Positions 1 to 8,527 of a stretch of 64,000 nucleotides of DNA are shown piece after piece. How positions within the stretch are numbered: position 1 is the stretch's first letter; each line of letters opens with the position of its first letter. The notes beneath the pieces were generated by a model. That model was not told the origin of the DNA. It did no database searches and saw only the letters and a program-made list of their open reading frames with translations. The position numbers were made by a program, and so were the translations under genes. This DNA is from Clostridia bacterium (GTDB taxonomy: Bacteria > Bacillota > Clostridia > Christensenellales > Borkfalkiaceae). The stretch lies in assembly GCA_900769565.1 (NCBI GenBank), contig CAAGHC010000003.1:21448-85447 (forward strand). The letters are read 5' to 3'.

Positions 1-17
1 ACTCTAAATTTTTTCAT
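1..17 (-). CDS. 5' end of the next gene of the sugar ABC operon (partial)
   Basis: The complement of the first 17 bases reads ATG followed by codons for Lys-Lys-Phe-Arg, and is preceded by TAAGGAG eight bases before the ATG. This is a convincing translation start of a gene that runs out of the window. It lies downstream of the solute-binding protein gene on the same strand, so it is probably another member of the sugar-uptake operon (a hydrolase or catabolic enzyme would be usual), but nothing of its product can be seen. The 118 bases between the two genes hold no other gene. Confidence 0.6.
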
Positions 18-135
18 GTTGTTCTCCTTAATATTTCATTATAATCGCAATAAAGCATACTATAGTCCTGCATTTATTACGGGTTTGTCAGTATGAAAAT
101 CTTCCCATACGGACCTTATTTCAATAGTTTTACTC

Positions 136-1701
136 TTAACCTAAAAGGTCAGCGTTAGTTAAAATTTCTTGCCATTGTGCATCAAAATAATCGTCTTCCA
201 CCTTGCAGAATTGGTCTACAGTCATAACTTGACTTGAATTATCCGAATAAGTGAAACTTAAAACGGCTTTATTATGATGAAGCATATTTAAACCACCGTC
301 GTACAAGAGTTTAGAGTTTAACGCCTTGTAAATTCTGTTACATTGATTTCCAAGTTCTACAGTAGATTTTACGAATGAAGAAACGCTATCAAGCGAAGTC
401 TTTCTGTAACTACCGTCACTATAACTTACGGGAAGCATCATGCCAGAATAACGTTCACAAATATCTAATCCTTTATCGCTATAATAGAATTTGATAAATT
501 CTTTAGCGCCTTCTTTTGCGTTAGAGTATTCGGGAATTAAAATTAAGTGTTGAGTCTTTTCAGAGAAAACGATATTTCTAGCCTCTCTTACTCTTTCGAT
601 AATTTGTTCCCCGTGTTCTTTTGCTCTAACAGCGTCAACGGCAGATTGTTGGATAGCGTCTAAAGTGTCACCGTCAACGTAAGCAACTACTGCAGATAAT
701 TGATTTTCGGTAATGCCGAGTTTATTTCCAAGTGCTGAAATTACCGGCCACTTCATCATCTTAACGTTTTTAACGGTTGAATCGGTATTCTTCATTTCTT
801 GTTCCAACCAACCACCGTTAGGTTGCATTAAACCTGCACCATTCAAGAAGTAGGTTTGCGCTACTGTGTGGGTTAAAGAGTTAGTACCAACGTAAGTATA
901 ACCCTTGGGGTTAACCAACGCACGAATTACTTTGTATGCCTCTCTTTTAGCGTCGGTAGTCTTGAACACCTTAATAGAGTTTGCCTCTTCAACATCGTCC
1001 GTCTTGTCCCAAATAGTGCCCTTATCGTCCGTCCAAATACCATTCCAGTATTTTTGATAAACGTCAACACCGTCGTATTGAGCCATAAATACGTTTAGTA
1101 CGTATTCCCAGTAATCAGCGTAATGTACGAAAGGAGTATACTTGTCAGCAGATATAGTCTCTACAAGGCTCAAGAATTCGTCGGTGGTTTTAGGAAGTTT
1201 ATAGTTCTTCGTTTCAAACACGTCTGCATTATAAACCATACCACCTATACCTTCTGCCCAAGAAAGAGCGTAGGTGTGACCGTCATCTGCGGTAAATGCA
1301 GTTTTAAGTTGACTATCCATTTTGTCCTTAATCTTAACGCCGTCTACTTCTTCTTCAAGTAAACCGTCAAGGGGTTCAAGATAGCTCTTATACCCCATAT
1401 AACCTTCCATAGTTGTAATGTAAAGGTCTGCAGTATTATCGTCTGGACGGTTGTAAATGTCGGCACTATCAACAGCACTAGACGCAATGAAGTCTACCGT
1501 ATATTCGGGGTGGTCTTCTTCAAACGCCTTTACCATTTTCTGCATGTATTCTAGGCCGTAACCAGATGCCCAGTAGTGTAGTTCAATAGAACTAGGGTCG
1601 TTTTTAGAGCCACCGCCACCTGCAGGACCACAACCAACCATTGCAACTGCGGATACGGATGCTAATACAATCGCCATAATTTTTGTGAAAAGTTTTTTCA
1701 T
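136..1701 (-). CDS. Carbohydrate ABC transporter substrate-binding lipoprotein
   Basis: Extracellular family 1 type solute-binding protein of 521 residues. It starts with a basic n-region, a hydrophobic core and a lipobox ending VAMVGC, so Cys24 is the predicted lipidation site and a Gly-rich linker follows. The mature part has the mixed Trp/Tyr-rich composition of sugar-binding lobes. It lies downstream of two MalG/MalF-type permease genes on the same strand, which fixes its role as the binding component of a sugar importer; the sugar cannot be read from the sequence. Longer than typical binding proteins (about 420-450). No ATPase gene is present, as is common in Clostridia, where a shared MsmK/UgpC-type ATPase serves several importers. 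Confidence 0.88.
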   Translation of the reverse strand: MKKLFTKIMAIVLASVSAVAMVGCGPAGGGGSKNDPSSIELHYWASGYGLEYMQKMVKAFEEDHPEYTVDFIASSAVDSADIYNRPDDNTADLYITTMEGYMGYKSYLEPLDGLLEEEVDGVKIKDKMDSQLKTAFTADDGHTYALSWAEGIGGMVYNADVFETKNYKLPKTTDEFLSLVETISADKYTPFVHYADYWEYVLNVFMAQYDGVDVYQKYWNGIWTDDKGTIWDKTDDVEEANSIKVFKTTDAKREAYKVIRALVNPKGYTYVGTNSLTHTVAQTYFLNGAGLMQPNGGWLEQEMKNTDSTVKNVKMMKWPVISALGNKLGITENQLSAVVAYVDGDTLDAIQQSAVDAVRAKEHGEQIIERVREARNIVFSEKTQHLILIPEYSNAKEGAKEFIKFYYSDKGLDICERYSGMMLPVSYSDGSYRKTSLDSVSSFVKSTVELGNQCNRIYKALNSKLLYDGGLNMLHHNKAVLSFTYSDNSSQVMTVDQFCKVEDDYFDAQWQEILTNADLLG

Positions 1702-1755
1702 AATATCCTCCTTAAAGGTTTTATCCTTTTTTTTACTAATTGCTAATAAACCGTT

Positions 1756-1838
1756 TTTCTCTTTTTCGCTCGAAAAAGAGAAAGGGTTAACCCTTGAAAA
1801 TTTTAAGTTTTATCGCTTACGCTACCACTTCGTAGCAT
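1756..1838 (-). other. Intergenic hairpins between permease and binding-protein genes
   Basis: The gap between the permease and the binding-protein gene holds three hairpins: a 13-bp perfect stem with a 2-base loop at 1756-1783, the palindrome AAGGGTTAACCCTT at 1782-1795, and a GCTAC/GTAGC stem near 1820-1838. None is followed by a good U-tract in the direction of transcription. Such hairpins in sugar ABC operons usually protect or process the mRNA so that the binding protein is made in excess; that role is inferred here. Confidence 0.5.
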
Positions 1839-1854
1839 TTTTCATTTTTTTGTT

Positions 1855-2760
1855 TTATCCCTTGATACCACCGAGTGATACGTTGTCCAAAATAGTCTTA
1901 TAACCGAACAAATAAACGACTAACGGCGGAATTGCAGAGATAACGCAGGCAGCCATAAGTATATCCATTCTTGCCCTATAAGTCATTTCTAGATTGAATA
2001 GATAAATACCAGTTGCAAGCGTAGGATAATTAGGTAAGAACAATAACGCTGTCATAGCGTCGTTCCAGCAACCTACAGCGTGCATAACGATAAGCGCGGT
2101 AAGCATACCTTTGCAAAGTGGAAGTTCTATCTTAAACAATATAGTGTAGTGTCCTGCACCGTCGATTTCTGCAGCCTCGGCATACGTGTTAGAAATACCA
2201 CGTATAAATGCGCACATATAAAGGTTGTTTGCACCGAATGCGCCGATTGACGAGTAAAGCAAGAACGGCGAGTTATACATTCCAAGTCTAGTGAACACCG
2301 CATATTGCGAAGGTAGTGCACCGATAATCGGAATAACCATGGTTAGTAAGTTTATGGTAATGAGCAAGTTTCTACCTGGGAAACGGTATCTTGTTACCGC
2401 GTACGCAACTAAAGTTACACTAAAAATAGAAAGGAACGTTGCACCGAAAACCCACCAAAGGGTATTCCCTATCATACCTATCATGTTAGTTTGTTTAACT
2501 TCCAAAAGCTTAAACACGTCAATGTAGTTTTGCCATTGCCACTTTTTAGGAAGTTCCCACGGGTTCATAATTAAATCGGTATGAGTTTTCAAACCTGCAA
2601 GCATACCCCAAAAATATGCCAAAACGTAAGAGAGTGCAAAAGCCCAAAGTATAACCGCAGCGACAATGAACACAATGGTTTCACCAAGCGTTTTTCTAGC
2701 GACGTAATCTTTTTTGGGTTTTTTAATAGGTTGACCATCTAAAGTATATACTGTTTTCAT
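1855..2760 (-). CDS. Carbohydrate ABC transporter permease (MalG type)
   Basis: Inner-membrane permease of 301 residues with about six membrane segments. The cytoplasmic EAA loop is clear near residues 195-218 (EAAEIDGAGHY...IELPL), which is where the ATPase docks. The N-terminal cytosolic stretch is rich in Lys, typical for the second (MalG-like) permease. It follows the MalF-type gene by 19 bases with a purine-rich ribosome site, and precedes the binding protein, giving the usual permease-permease-binding protein order. Confidence 0.9.
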   Translation of the reverse strand: MKTVYTLDGQPIKKPKKDYVARKTLGETIVFIVAAVILWAFALSYVLAYFWGMLAGLKTHTDLIMNPWELPKKWQWQNYIDVFKLLEVKQTNMIGMIGNTLWWVFGATFLSIFSVTLVAYAVTRYRFPGRNLLITINLLTMVIPIIGALPSQYAVFTRLGMYNSPFLLYSSIGAFGANNLYMCAFIRGISNTYAEAAEIDGAGHYTILFKIELPLCKGMLTALIVMHAVGCWNDAMTALLFLPNYPTLATGIYLFNLEMTYRARMDILMAACVISAIPPLVVYLFGYKTILDNVSLGGIKG

Positions 2761-2779
2761 ATCAATCTTAACCCCCTTT

Positions 2780-3760
2780 TTAATATTGAACGTCTTCGAC
2801 TTTATTAACTAACCAACGTGTCAAGAACACTATCGGCAAGGTGCAAATCGTAAAGCACAAACCAACGCAAGATGCGTAGTTGTAAGTGTTCGACGTAAGC
2901 GCGTTTCCATAAACGTTTTGGAATATTAAGAACGAAATGGTGTTCGTTCCATAAGCACCGCCCGTCAAGAATAGAATGTTACCACTAGCAGTAAATATAC
3001 CGGTCAAACTCAATATAAGTAGCGTACCGATGGTCGGCCAAATCAAAGGTATAATTATCTGAACGAATTCTCTTAACCAACCCAAACCGTCAAGCTTGCC
3101 CGCCTCAATAACTTCGGTCGGAATTCTCGATAAAGCACCACCGTAAAGAACGAAGTTACCCGCAATACCAAACCAAACCGAATACATCATAACCGTTTTA
3201 AGCGCATATCTCGTGTCGGTTAGTAAGGTGTACACCGTGTCGGTATTGTTTATCCATTGCAAAAGTTCAACGATAGGTCCTTTAGGCCCAACTATTTCTT
3301 TATAGAGAGTAGACCAAACAACGCCGGAAATAAGACCAGGAAGGAAGAATATAATCTGCAATCCACGGTACCCGTAAATCTTCTTAAACATAAAATAAGA
3401 AGTACAAAGTGCTATCGGTGTCATTAATTGACCTAACAAGAAGAACTTAAATGTGTTTATCAAACATAGTGTAAGTTCACTAGTGTTCGCCCCTTCGCCA
3501 AAGAACTGGTTGTACACACGCACAAAGTTATCAAACGTCCAGTACACTTCCCCACGTTTTTTAAGTTGGAACGCCATCAATATCGAGTTGGCGTTAACCA
3601 CTACGTAGAAAATTATAAAGTTTATAAGTTGAAGAGTTATTATTGAAAGAATGAATAAATTCTTTTTAACAACGCGCATTTTTTTATCGCGCTCAAAGAA
3701 TTTAAGTTGGTCTTCCATAGTAAGTTCTTCATAACTTCTAGGCCTTTTATTTAACTCCAT
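2780..3760 (-). CDS. Sugar ABC transporter permease (MalF/UgpA type)
   Basis: First gene of the importer operon, about 326 residues with six predicted membrane helices and the EAA motif EVIEAGKLDGLGW. An in-frame ATG lies 24 bases upstream, but the start at 3760 is preferred because AAGGAGAG stands six bases before it, whereas the upstream ATG has no ribosome site. The promoter region upstream carries a tandem repeat that is a plausible target of the neighbouring AraC regulator. Confidence 0.9.
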   Translation of the reverse strand: MELNKRPRSYEELTMEDQLKFFERDKKMRVVKKNLFILSIITLQLINFIIFYVVVNANSILMAFQLKKRGEVYWTFDNFVRVYNQFFGEGANTSELTLCLINTFKFFLLGQLMTPIALCTSYFMFKKIYGYRGLQIIFFLPGLISGVVWSTLYKEIVGPKGPIVELLQWINNTDTVYTLLTDTRYALKTVMMYSVWFGIAGNFVLYGGALSRIPTEVIEAGKLDGLGWLREFVQIIIPLIWPTIGTLLILSLTGIFTASGNILFLTGGAYGTNTISFLIFQNVYGNALTSNTYNYASCVGLCFTICTLPIVFLTRWLVNKVEDVQY

Positions 3761-3857
3761 CTTATCTCTCCTTTTTAAACTCATTTAAAAAAGGGCACAA
3801 TTAACCCTAGTCTAATATTCTTCGTATAATATAATAACACACTTTTAATTGTTTTAC

Positions 3858-3901
3858 CATGCTCTTATGTTGCTTTTTTCATGCTCTTATGTTGCTTTTT
3901 T
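3858..3901 (-). promoter_or_regulatory. Tandem 22-bp operator repeat upstream of the sugar ABC operon
   Basis: Two exact, abutting copies of a 22-bp unit (3858-3879 and 3880-3901). On the gene strand each reads AAAAAA followed by GCAACATAAGAGCATG. The period of 22 bp puts both copies on the same face of the helix, as expected for a direct-repeat AraC-family activator site. AT-rich -10-like sequences lie between the repeat and the first permease gene near 3825-3840, with no good -35, which also fits an activated promoter. The rest of 3785-4065 holds only the terminator of the AraC gene. Confidence 0.6.
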
Positions 3902-4006
3902 GTTTAAGTTGTTTTTATTTGCGTTGTTAATGCCTTTTTTACATAAAATTCGCTTTGATTTGTAAGTGTAAACAATTGCCATATTTATTAAAACATTATT
4001 AAATAA

Positions 4007-4046
4007 AAAATGGTGTGCCCTAGATGTTTATAGAGCACACTATTTT
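4007..4046 (-). terminator. Terminator of the AraC regulator gene
   Basis: AAAATAGTGTGC pairs with GCACACCATTTT around a 16-base loop and is followed by more T residues on the minus strand, directly after the AraC stop codon at 4066. Confidence 0.75.
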
Positions 4047-4065
4047 CTTGCGTTATAAATTTTTA

Positions 4066-4986
4066 CTATTTAACCGTCTTTTTACTTTTAGAGCCTTTCC
4101 CTGTTTTAGAATCTTTTACCACTTTACCACGCTTATATTCCCTGCTATTACATCTGTATTCACTAGGCGAAGTTCCAACGATTTTTTTAAACACTTTTGA
4201 AAAAGCCGAATAACTATTATACCCTAGCGTATGCGCTATCTGTTCGTACGACATTTCCGTTTCCGCAACTAAATACCTTGCCTTTTTAATTTTTGTCATT
4301 ATCATATATTGTTGCAATGAAAATCCTTTTTCATTTAAAAACGTCCTATACAACCACGAACGTTCGTACCCAAATCGGTTTGCAATGTCTGCTATACTGA
4401 GATTTTGGTCTAAATTGTTTTCCACGTATTGCGATACTGCATCTAGCATAATCTGCTTTTGAGTTTTCGGAACGGTGTTTTGAACGTTACTTACAACGCG
4501 CTTAAACATTCCTAGCATTAGATAAGAAAGCGCCAAAAAATCGTAGACGGGCGCTCTTTCTCGCTGAAGTGCTTGATAGAATTTGCCGAATAGTTTTTCA
4601 ACTTCCTTTACGTCTAAATTTTCAATAACGTACACGTTAGGCCCTATCCCACAACTGCAAAGCAAACTTTCAACAGTTCGCCCAGACAATGAAAGCCAGT
4701 ATCTATAATACGGGTCAGCCGACTCGCTTACGTACTTATGCCTTATACCAGGTCTTATAATAAACGCTTGCCCACTCGTTAACGTATAATTAAATTCCTT
4801 ATCGTCTTCCCAAACGGTAAGGTGACATTGCCCTTTAGTTATTATGTGTATAATGTAATTAGTCCGTTTTTCAGAAAACGAATAACTAGGGTTACCTATA
4901 GTGTCGTACCAACCAAATTCGTCAACACAATAATCTTCGGTGGGTTTTTCAGAATTATAATAAATTAAAAATCTACTATTCTTCAT
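4066..4986 (-). CDS. AraC family transcriptional regulator
   Basis: Protein of 306 residues with an N-terminal cupin-type sensor half (the ...SGQAFIIRPGIRHKY... stretch near residue 75-85 is a typical AraC_binding signature) and a C-terminal double helix-turn-helix from about residue 185 to 280, with the IADIANRFGYERSWLYRTF and YEQIAHTLGYNSYSAFSKVFKK helices and the closing GTSPSEYR. The Lys-rich tail after residue 285 is probably disordered. It lies next to the sugar ABC operon in the same orientation, and both its own promoter and the ABC promoter contain TTATGTT-bearing motifs, so it most likely activates that importer in response to the sugar. Confidence 0.9.
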   Translation of the reverse strand: MKNSRFLIYYNSEKPTEDYCVDEFGWYDTIGNPSYSFSEKRTNYIIHIITKGQCHLTVWEDDKEFNYTLTSGQAFIIRPGIRHKYVSESADPYYRYWLSLSGRTVESLLCSCGIGPNVYVIENLDVKEVEKLFGKFYQALQRERAPVYDFLALSYLMLGMFKRVVSNVQNTVPKTQKQIMLDAVSQYVENNLDQNLSIADIANRFGYERSWLYRTFLNEKGFSLQQYMIMTKIKKARYLVAETEMSYEQIAHTLGYNSYSAFSKVFKKIVGTSPSEYRCNSREYKRGKVVKDSKTGKGSKSKKTVK

Positions 4987-5011
4987 CTTTAATATTTCCT
5001 AAAATTGCTTA

Positions 5012-5032
5012 TTATGTTATATTGTAACATAA
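5012..5032 (-). promoter_or_regulatory. Palindrome overlapping the AraC gene promoter
   Basis: TTATGTTA-5-TAACATAA is a perfect 8-bp inverted repeat. It contains the TACAAT -10 of the gene, so a bound protein would block transcription. It shares TTATGTT with the tandem repeat at 3858-3901, which suggests autoregulation by the AraC protein; this is inference. Confidence 0.5.
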
Positions 5033-5084
5033 AAAACACCATTAGTAAATACGTTTTTTTAAAATTCTTTATATGTTTTAAAAT

Positions 5085-5122
5085 AAAAAAGCGCGTCACC
5101 TTTAACAAATAGCGTCGCACTT
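5085..5122 (-). terminator. Terminator of the SulP gene
   Basis: On the minus strand AAGTGCG pairs with CGCGCTT (one G-U), an A-A mismatch and three more pairs extend the stem, and a run of six T follows. It lies just after the stop codon at 5146. Confidence 0.6.
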
Positions 5123-5145
5123 AATAAATAATTTATAATTTTATA

Positions 5146-6432
5146 TTATTCTTTTACTTCTTTTTCGTTTTCTGCTTTACGTTTTGCCACCAAATAATAG
5201 ATAAGTACGATAGCGTAGTGGATTACAAGCCCAACAGCTATTGCTTTTACTAGGTCGAATATTACGGTAAGCGCAAAAGTTAGCACGAGCACCAAAATAT
5301 CGTTCCACTTTTTAGTTTTGATTACGCTAACGAATTCTCGCCATTCGCTCATGTTGTAGGCTACTATAAATAGTATTGCTGCGATTATCGGCATAGGTAT
5401 ATATGACGCCAACGGCATTAGAAGAACTAATACCAACAAAAGCACTACTGCGTGTATCATACCCGAAAGCGGTGATTTACCACCGTTTTTAACGTTAGCA
5501 GCCGTTCTTGCGATAGCCCCCGTTGCAGGAATACCACCAAAGCACCCGACTAGTAAGTTCCCCGTACCTAGAGCGATAAGTTCGGTATTTGAATTGTGTT
5601 TATCCCCCACCATTTTATCAGACACCACGCACGATAGAAGTGATTCAATACCCGCAAGTAAAGCAATGGTAAATGCGCTAGGTAAGAGCGCAAGTATGCG
5701 TGCGCCCGTTATTTCGGGAAAACTAAAGGTAGGAAGCGCCGACGATATGGTGTATAGCGAGCCTATAGTGTTTGCGTTTATTACGGGAATAAGGCAAACT
5801 AAAGAGCCCACTAGAACTGCAATGAGTGAACCGGGGATTTTTTTAGACACCTTGGTCCAAAGTATTAAAATTACTAACCCTAATAAACCGATAGCAAAAG
5901 CCCAAGGATTAAAGGTGGAAATGTTTTCAAAAACTAATTTAAGTTTATCAACCGTTTCGATAGCAACCGTTCCTGCTGGATAAGTAAGACCTAAAAAGTC
6001 CTTTAACTGCCCCACCACTAGCGTAACTGCAATACCAGCGGTAAAACCAACCGTGATAGTGTGTGGAATGTATTTGATTAGCGAGCCTACTCTACATACG
6101 CCCATGATTATTAGTATTAAACCTGCCATAACGGTAGCAAGGAACAACCCGTCCATACCTTCGGACAAAATTATTCCCGCAACGATAGTAGCAAACGCTG
6201 CTGTAGGACCTGTAATGTTTACCTTACTGCCACCTAAAAGTGCAGTAACGAAACCTGCGACGATTGCCGTAAATAATCCCCTTTCGGGCGTAGCGCCAGA
6301 CGCTATTGCAAGCGCTATTGATAATGGCAAAGCAATAATCGCAACGATTATGCCTGCCACCACGTCAGACAGATAATCTCTAGTTTTGTAACCCTTAAAA
6401 GCCGTTAAAAGTTTTGGTTGGAATAATTTCAT
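5146..6432 (-). CDS. SulP family inorganic anion transporter lacking a STAS domain
   Basis: Integral membrane protein of 428 residues with about 12 helices. The N-terminus DVVAGIIVAIIALPLSIALAIASG and the following NITGPTAAFA are hallmark SulP (SLC26) sequences forming the anion site. The family normally continues into a cytosolic STAS domain to reach 550 residues or more; this protein stops right after the last helix with a short charged tail, so the STAS regulatory domain is absent. The transported anion (sulfate, bicarbonate or another) cannot be told. It is transcribed alone, with a promoter at 6458-6486 and its own terminator. Confidence 0.85.
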   Translation of the reverse strand: MKLFQPKLLTAFKGYKTRDYLSDVVAGIIVAIIALPLSIALAIASGATPERGLFTAIVAGFVTALLGGSKVNITGPTAAFATIVAGIILSEGMDGLFLATVMAGLILIIMGVCRVGSLIKYIPHTITVGFTAGIAVTLVVGQLKDFLGLTYPAGTVAIETVDKLKLVFENISTFNPWAFAIGLLGLVILILWTKVSKKIPGSLIAVLVGSLVCLIPVINANTIGSLYTISSALPTFSFPEITGARILALLPSAFTIALLAGIESLLSCVVSDKMVGDKHNSNTELIALGTGNLLVGCFGGIPATGAIARTAANVKNGGKSPLSGMIHAVVLLLVLVLLMPLASYIPMPIIAAILFIVAYNMSEWREFVSVIKTKKWNDILVLVLTFALTVIFDLVKAIAVGLVIHYAIVLIYYLVAKRKAENEKEVKE

Positions 6433-6457
6433 TTACTCTCTCCTTAGTGCGATAGCA

Positions 6458-6486
6458 ATTATATACCAACAACTTTTAAAAAGCAA
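6458..6486 (-). promoter_or_regulatory. Promoter of the SulP gene
   Basis: TTGCTT and TATAAT spaced by 17 bases on the minus strand, 26 bases upstream of the start codon and followed by an AAGGAGAG ribosome site. Confidence 0.6.
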
Positions 6487-6508
6487 TAAATTTAGTTGAT
6501 AAAAATTA

Positions 6509-6535
6509 AAAAAGGCAAGGATTTTTCCCTGCCTT
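6509..6535 (-). terminator. Terminator after the SSB-like gene
   Basis: AAGGCAGGG pairs with TCCTTGCCTT through one wobble and is followed by TTTTTT on the minus strand, 24 bases after the stop codon. Confidence 0.7.
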
Positions 6536-6558
6536 AAGCGTTTAACTTTATTTTTACT

Positions 6559-7263
6559 CTAATCGGAATACACGTTTTCCGTACTAGCACGTTCTTGCCC
6601 AAAACCTAATAAGTTAAATTCTTCGTCCGCATCAAAGTTCTCGGCATTCTCGTACGCAGAAAGTTTGCTTATAGAAACTTCGTAAGCAGTTAGCGTTCTT
6701 ACGTCGTCATCCGAAAATCGTTTTTGGTATTCCCTACTCTGTATTCTACCACTAACGGCAATCTTTTCCCCAACTGCAAGGTTTTTAGCAAAACGGGCGT
6801 TCCTACCCCATGCGATACACGGTATATAGTCAGACTTATTATAAGAACGGTTTACCGCAATTAAAACGTCTGCAATTTCACGGTTAAACGGCGTCGTCCT
6901 ATACACGGGTGGTTTACACACGTAACCCGTAAGCACTATGTTGTTGGGGTTTTTTACGGGCGCTTGGTCTAAAAGTTCCCTTACGAACACCGTTAGCATA
7001 AGTTTACTTTTACCGTCCACTAATTTATTGTAGCTACGGAACTGACCGAGCGCGTGAATTGTTACGCCCACTTTCAAATCGCAGTCTGCAATCAAGCGTT
7101 CGGATACGGTAACGGGTAAAACGTCTGCTTGCCCCGAAAGTCTTTTTACCAAGACGTTCATCTCGTAAAAGCCCTCGCCGTATACTTCGTGCGAAAATTC
7201 GGCTTTGGTTACGATTTCCCCACTAATGAATACCTTGTTGTTTTTTTCTGTCAAATAGTTCAT
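6559..7263 (-). CDS. Single-stranded DNA-binding-like protein with two OB folds
   Basis: About 234 residues holding two consecutive OB-fold units, roughly residues 8-95 and 105-205. The second is the more SSB-like (NNIVLTGYVCKPPVYRTTP...ADVLIAVNR...YIPCIAWGRNARFA...VSGRIQSREY). It lacks the usual acidic DDDIPF-like tail of replicative SSB; the end is acidic but different (ENFDADEEF). Two-domain SSB-like proteins of this kind are frequent in Clostridia, and their specific role is not settled. The start is placed at ATG 7263, downstream of GGAGG; a TTG six codons upstream overlaps the ribosome site. It follows the deacetylase gene by 26 bases. Confidence 0.7.
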   Translation of the reverse strand: MNYLTEKNNKVFISGEIVTKAEFSHEVYGEGFYEMNVLVKRLSGQADVLPVTVSERLIADCDLKVGVTIHALGQFRSYNKLVDGKSKLMLTVFVRELLDQAPVKNPNNIVLTGYVCKPPVYRTTPFNREIADVLIAVNRSYNKSDYIPCIAWGRNARFAKNLAVGEKIAVSGRIQSREYQKRFSDDDVRTLTAYEVSISKLSAYENAENFDADEEFNLLGFGQERASTENVYSD

Positions 7264-7289
7264 ATATTTTATTTCCTCCAAAGAATTTC

Positions 7290-8057
7290 CTATGAATTTT
7301 TAACCTGCGCACCGTCGGGCGCTACGTGGTAATTATCCCTATAAATCAGTTCGCCTATACTCACGAACTCGTATCCTTTGTTTTTTAACGTCGTGATAAT
7401 GCCCTCAAGAGCCTCTGCCGTATGCAAACCTTGGTTATGAAAAAGCACGATAGAACCGTTTTTAACCCTTTCGGTTACTCGTTTTTCTATTTGTGCGCTA
7501 GACAAATCTTTCCAGTCTAAACTATCCACGTCCCATTGAATTGTATAAAGTTCAAGTTCTTCCGCCACGTCTATCAATAAGTCGTTATACTCACCGAACG
7601 GTGGACGGAAAAGTTCAACTTTTTTGCCCGTAATTTCTTCTATTACTTTTTTAGAAGTTGTAAGTTCTTTCACCATGGCGTTTTTATCAAGTTTGCTCAT
7701 GTGCGGGTGGGTTGCCGAGTGAGTGCCTATCTCATGCCCGTGCTCGGAAATCTTTTTCACGTATTCGGGATATTTTTTCGCCCAAAATTCCACCATGAAA
7801 AAAGTGCATTTTACACCGTGTTCAGCCATAATATCAAGCAGTTTATCGGTATAGTCCACGCCCCATGCACAGTCAAAGGAAATGGCTACTTTTTTACTTT
7901 CAGTTTGTACTCTATAGATAGGTAATTTTTTTACAGCGTAACCGAAAAACACTTGTTGTGCGCCACTAAAATACACGCCTAAACAGGTTATAAGCATTAC
8001 AATCGCCATAATTATAACGGTTTTAACTTTCCCCTTTGATAAGACGGCAAAATACAT
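7290..8057 (-). CDS. Polysaccharide deacetylase, PdaB-like (NodB domain)
   Basis: About 255 residues: one N-terminal membrane anchor (residues 12-35) and an extracytoplasmic NodB deacetylase domain. Catalytic motifs are present in order: SFDCAWG (metal/base Asp), HSATHPHM (two metal His), RPPFGEYN, the DVDSLDW segment and LFHNQG with the late His. The YRVQTESKKVAISFDCAWG entry and short length resemble the sporulation protein PdaB, which acts on peptidoglycan or related glycans, but no sporulation neighbour supports that. The start at 8057 is chosen because the membrane segment begins soon after and a GGGGAAGTG stretch precedes it; the frame is open 23 codons further upstream. Confidence 0.82.
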   Translation of the reverse strand: MYFAVLSKGKVKTVIIMAIVMLITCLGVYFSGAQQVFFGYAVKKLPIYRVQTESKKVAISFDCAWGVDYTDKLLDIMAEHGVKCTFFMVEFWAKKYPEYVKKISEHGHEIGTHSATHPHMSKLDKNAMVKELTTSKKVIEEITGKKVELFRPPFGEYNDLLIDVAEELELYTIQWDVDSLDWKDLSSAQIEKRVTERVKNGSIVLFHNQGLHTAEALEGIITTLKNKGYEFVSIGELIYRDNYHVAPDGAQVKNS

Positions 8058-8187
8058 TCTATCACTTCCCCGATAACTCTTTTTGTTGAAATTTAGGCGT
8101 TTTTGTTTTATTTTAGATTTTATCAAAACTCCTTTTAAGATAAATGTACTCTCAAAGCCTTAAACTTATGATAAAAATTTAAAAAGA

Positions 8188-8219
8188 AAAAAGCGCTTAC
8201 CAAAACGGTAAACGCTTTT
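8188..8219 (-). terminator. Terminator of the small membrane protein gene
   Basis: AAAAGCGTTTACC pairs with GGTAAGCGCTTTT around CGTTTT-type loop bases, followed by T residues on the minus strand, 15 bases after the stop codon. Confidence 0.75.
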
Positions 8220-8234
8220 ATTGTAAGTTTAATA

Positions 8235-8429
8235 TTAGTCTTTCTTTCTTACGGCAAACGTCATGAATACGGCTAAAACGTTAAAGAAGAAACCTGCCCA
8301 AAACCACATAACTTCGTTCATATCCTTATTTTTATCACGAATAATGTCAACGCAAATTCTTCCGCAAACGTATCCACCAAAAACGTAAATTATTATACCT
8401 AAACAAAAACTGATAATCGTCAACGCCAT
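8235..8429 (-). CDS. Small two-helix membrane protein, unknown function
   Basis: A 64-residue protein with two hydrophobic helices (about 3-24 and 42-60) separated by a charged loop (DIIRDKNKDMNE) and ending RKKD. I do not recognise a family. It is a credible gene because it has AAGGAG eight bases before the ATG, a perfect promoter at 8462-8490 and its own terminator, so it is transcribed as a single gene. Confidence 0.65.
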   Translation of the reverse strand: MALTIISFCLGIIIYVFGGYVCGRICVDIIRDKNKDMNEVMWFWAGFFFNVLAVFMTFAVRKKD

Positions 8430-8461
8430 AATATACTCCTTAATGTTTGTTCTACTTTTTT

Positions 8462-8490
8462 ATTATAATCCAATAGTAAGATTTTGTCAA
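8462..8490 (-). promoter_or_regulatory. Consensus promoter of the small membrane protein gene
   Basis: TTGACA-17-TATAAT, both hexamers perfect, on the minus strand about 33 bases upstream of the start codon. Confidence 0.8.
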
Positions 8491-8527
8491 CGGTAATCAA
8501 AGATTTTAGCCATAAAATTACTTTTCC

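Noticed and set aside
3858..3901. Could the tandem 22-bp repeat be a minimal CRISPR array?
   Set aside because: The units abut with no spacer and lie in a promoter; no cas gene is present. No CRISPR array was seen anywhere in the window.
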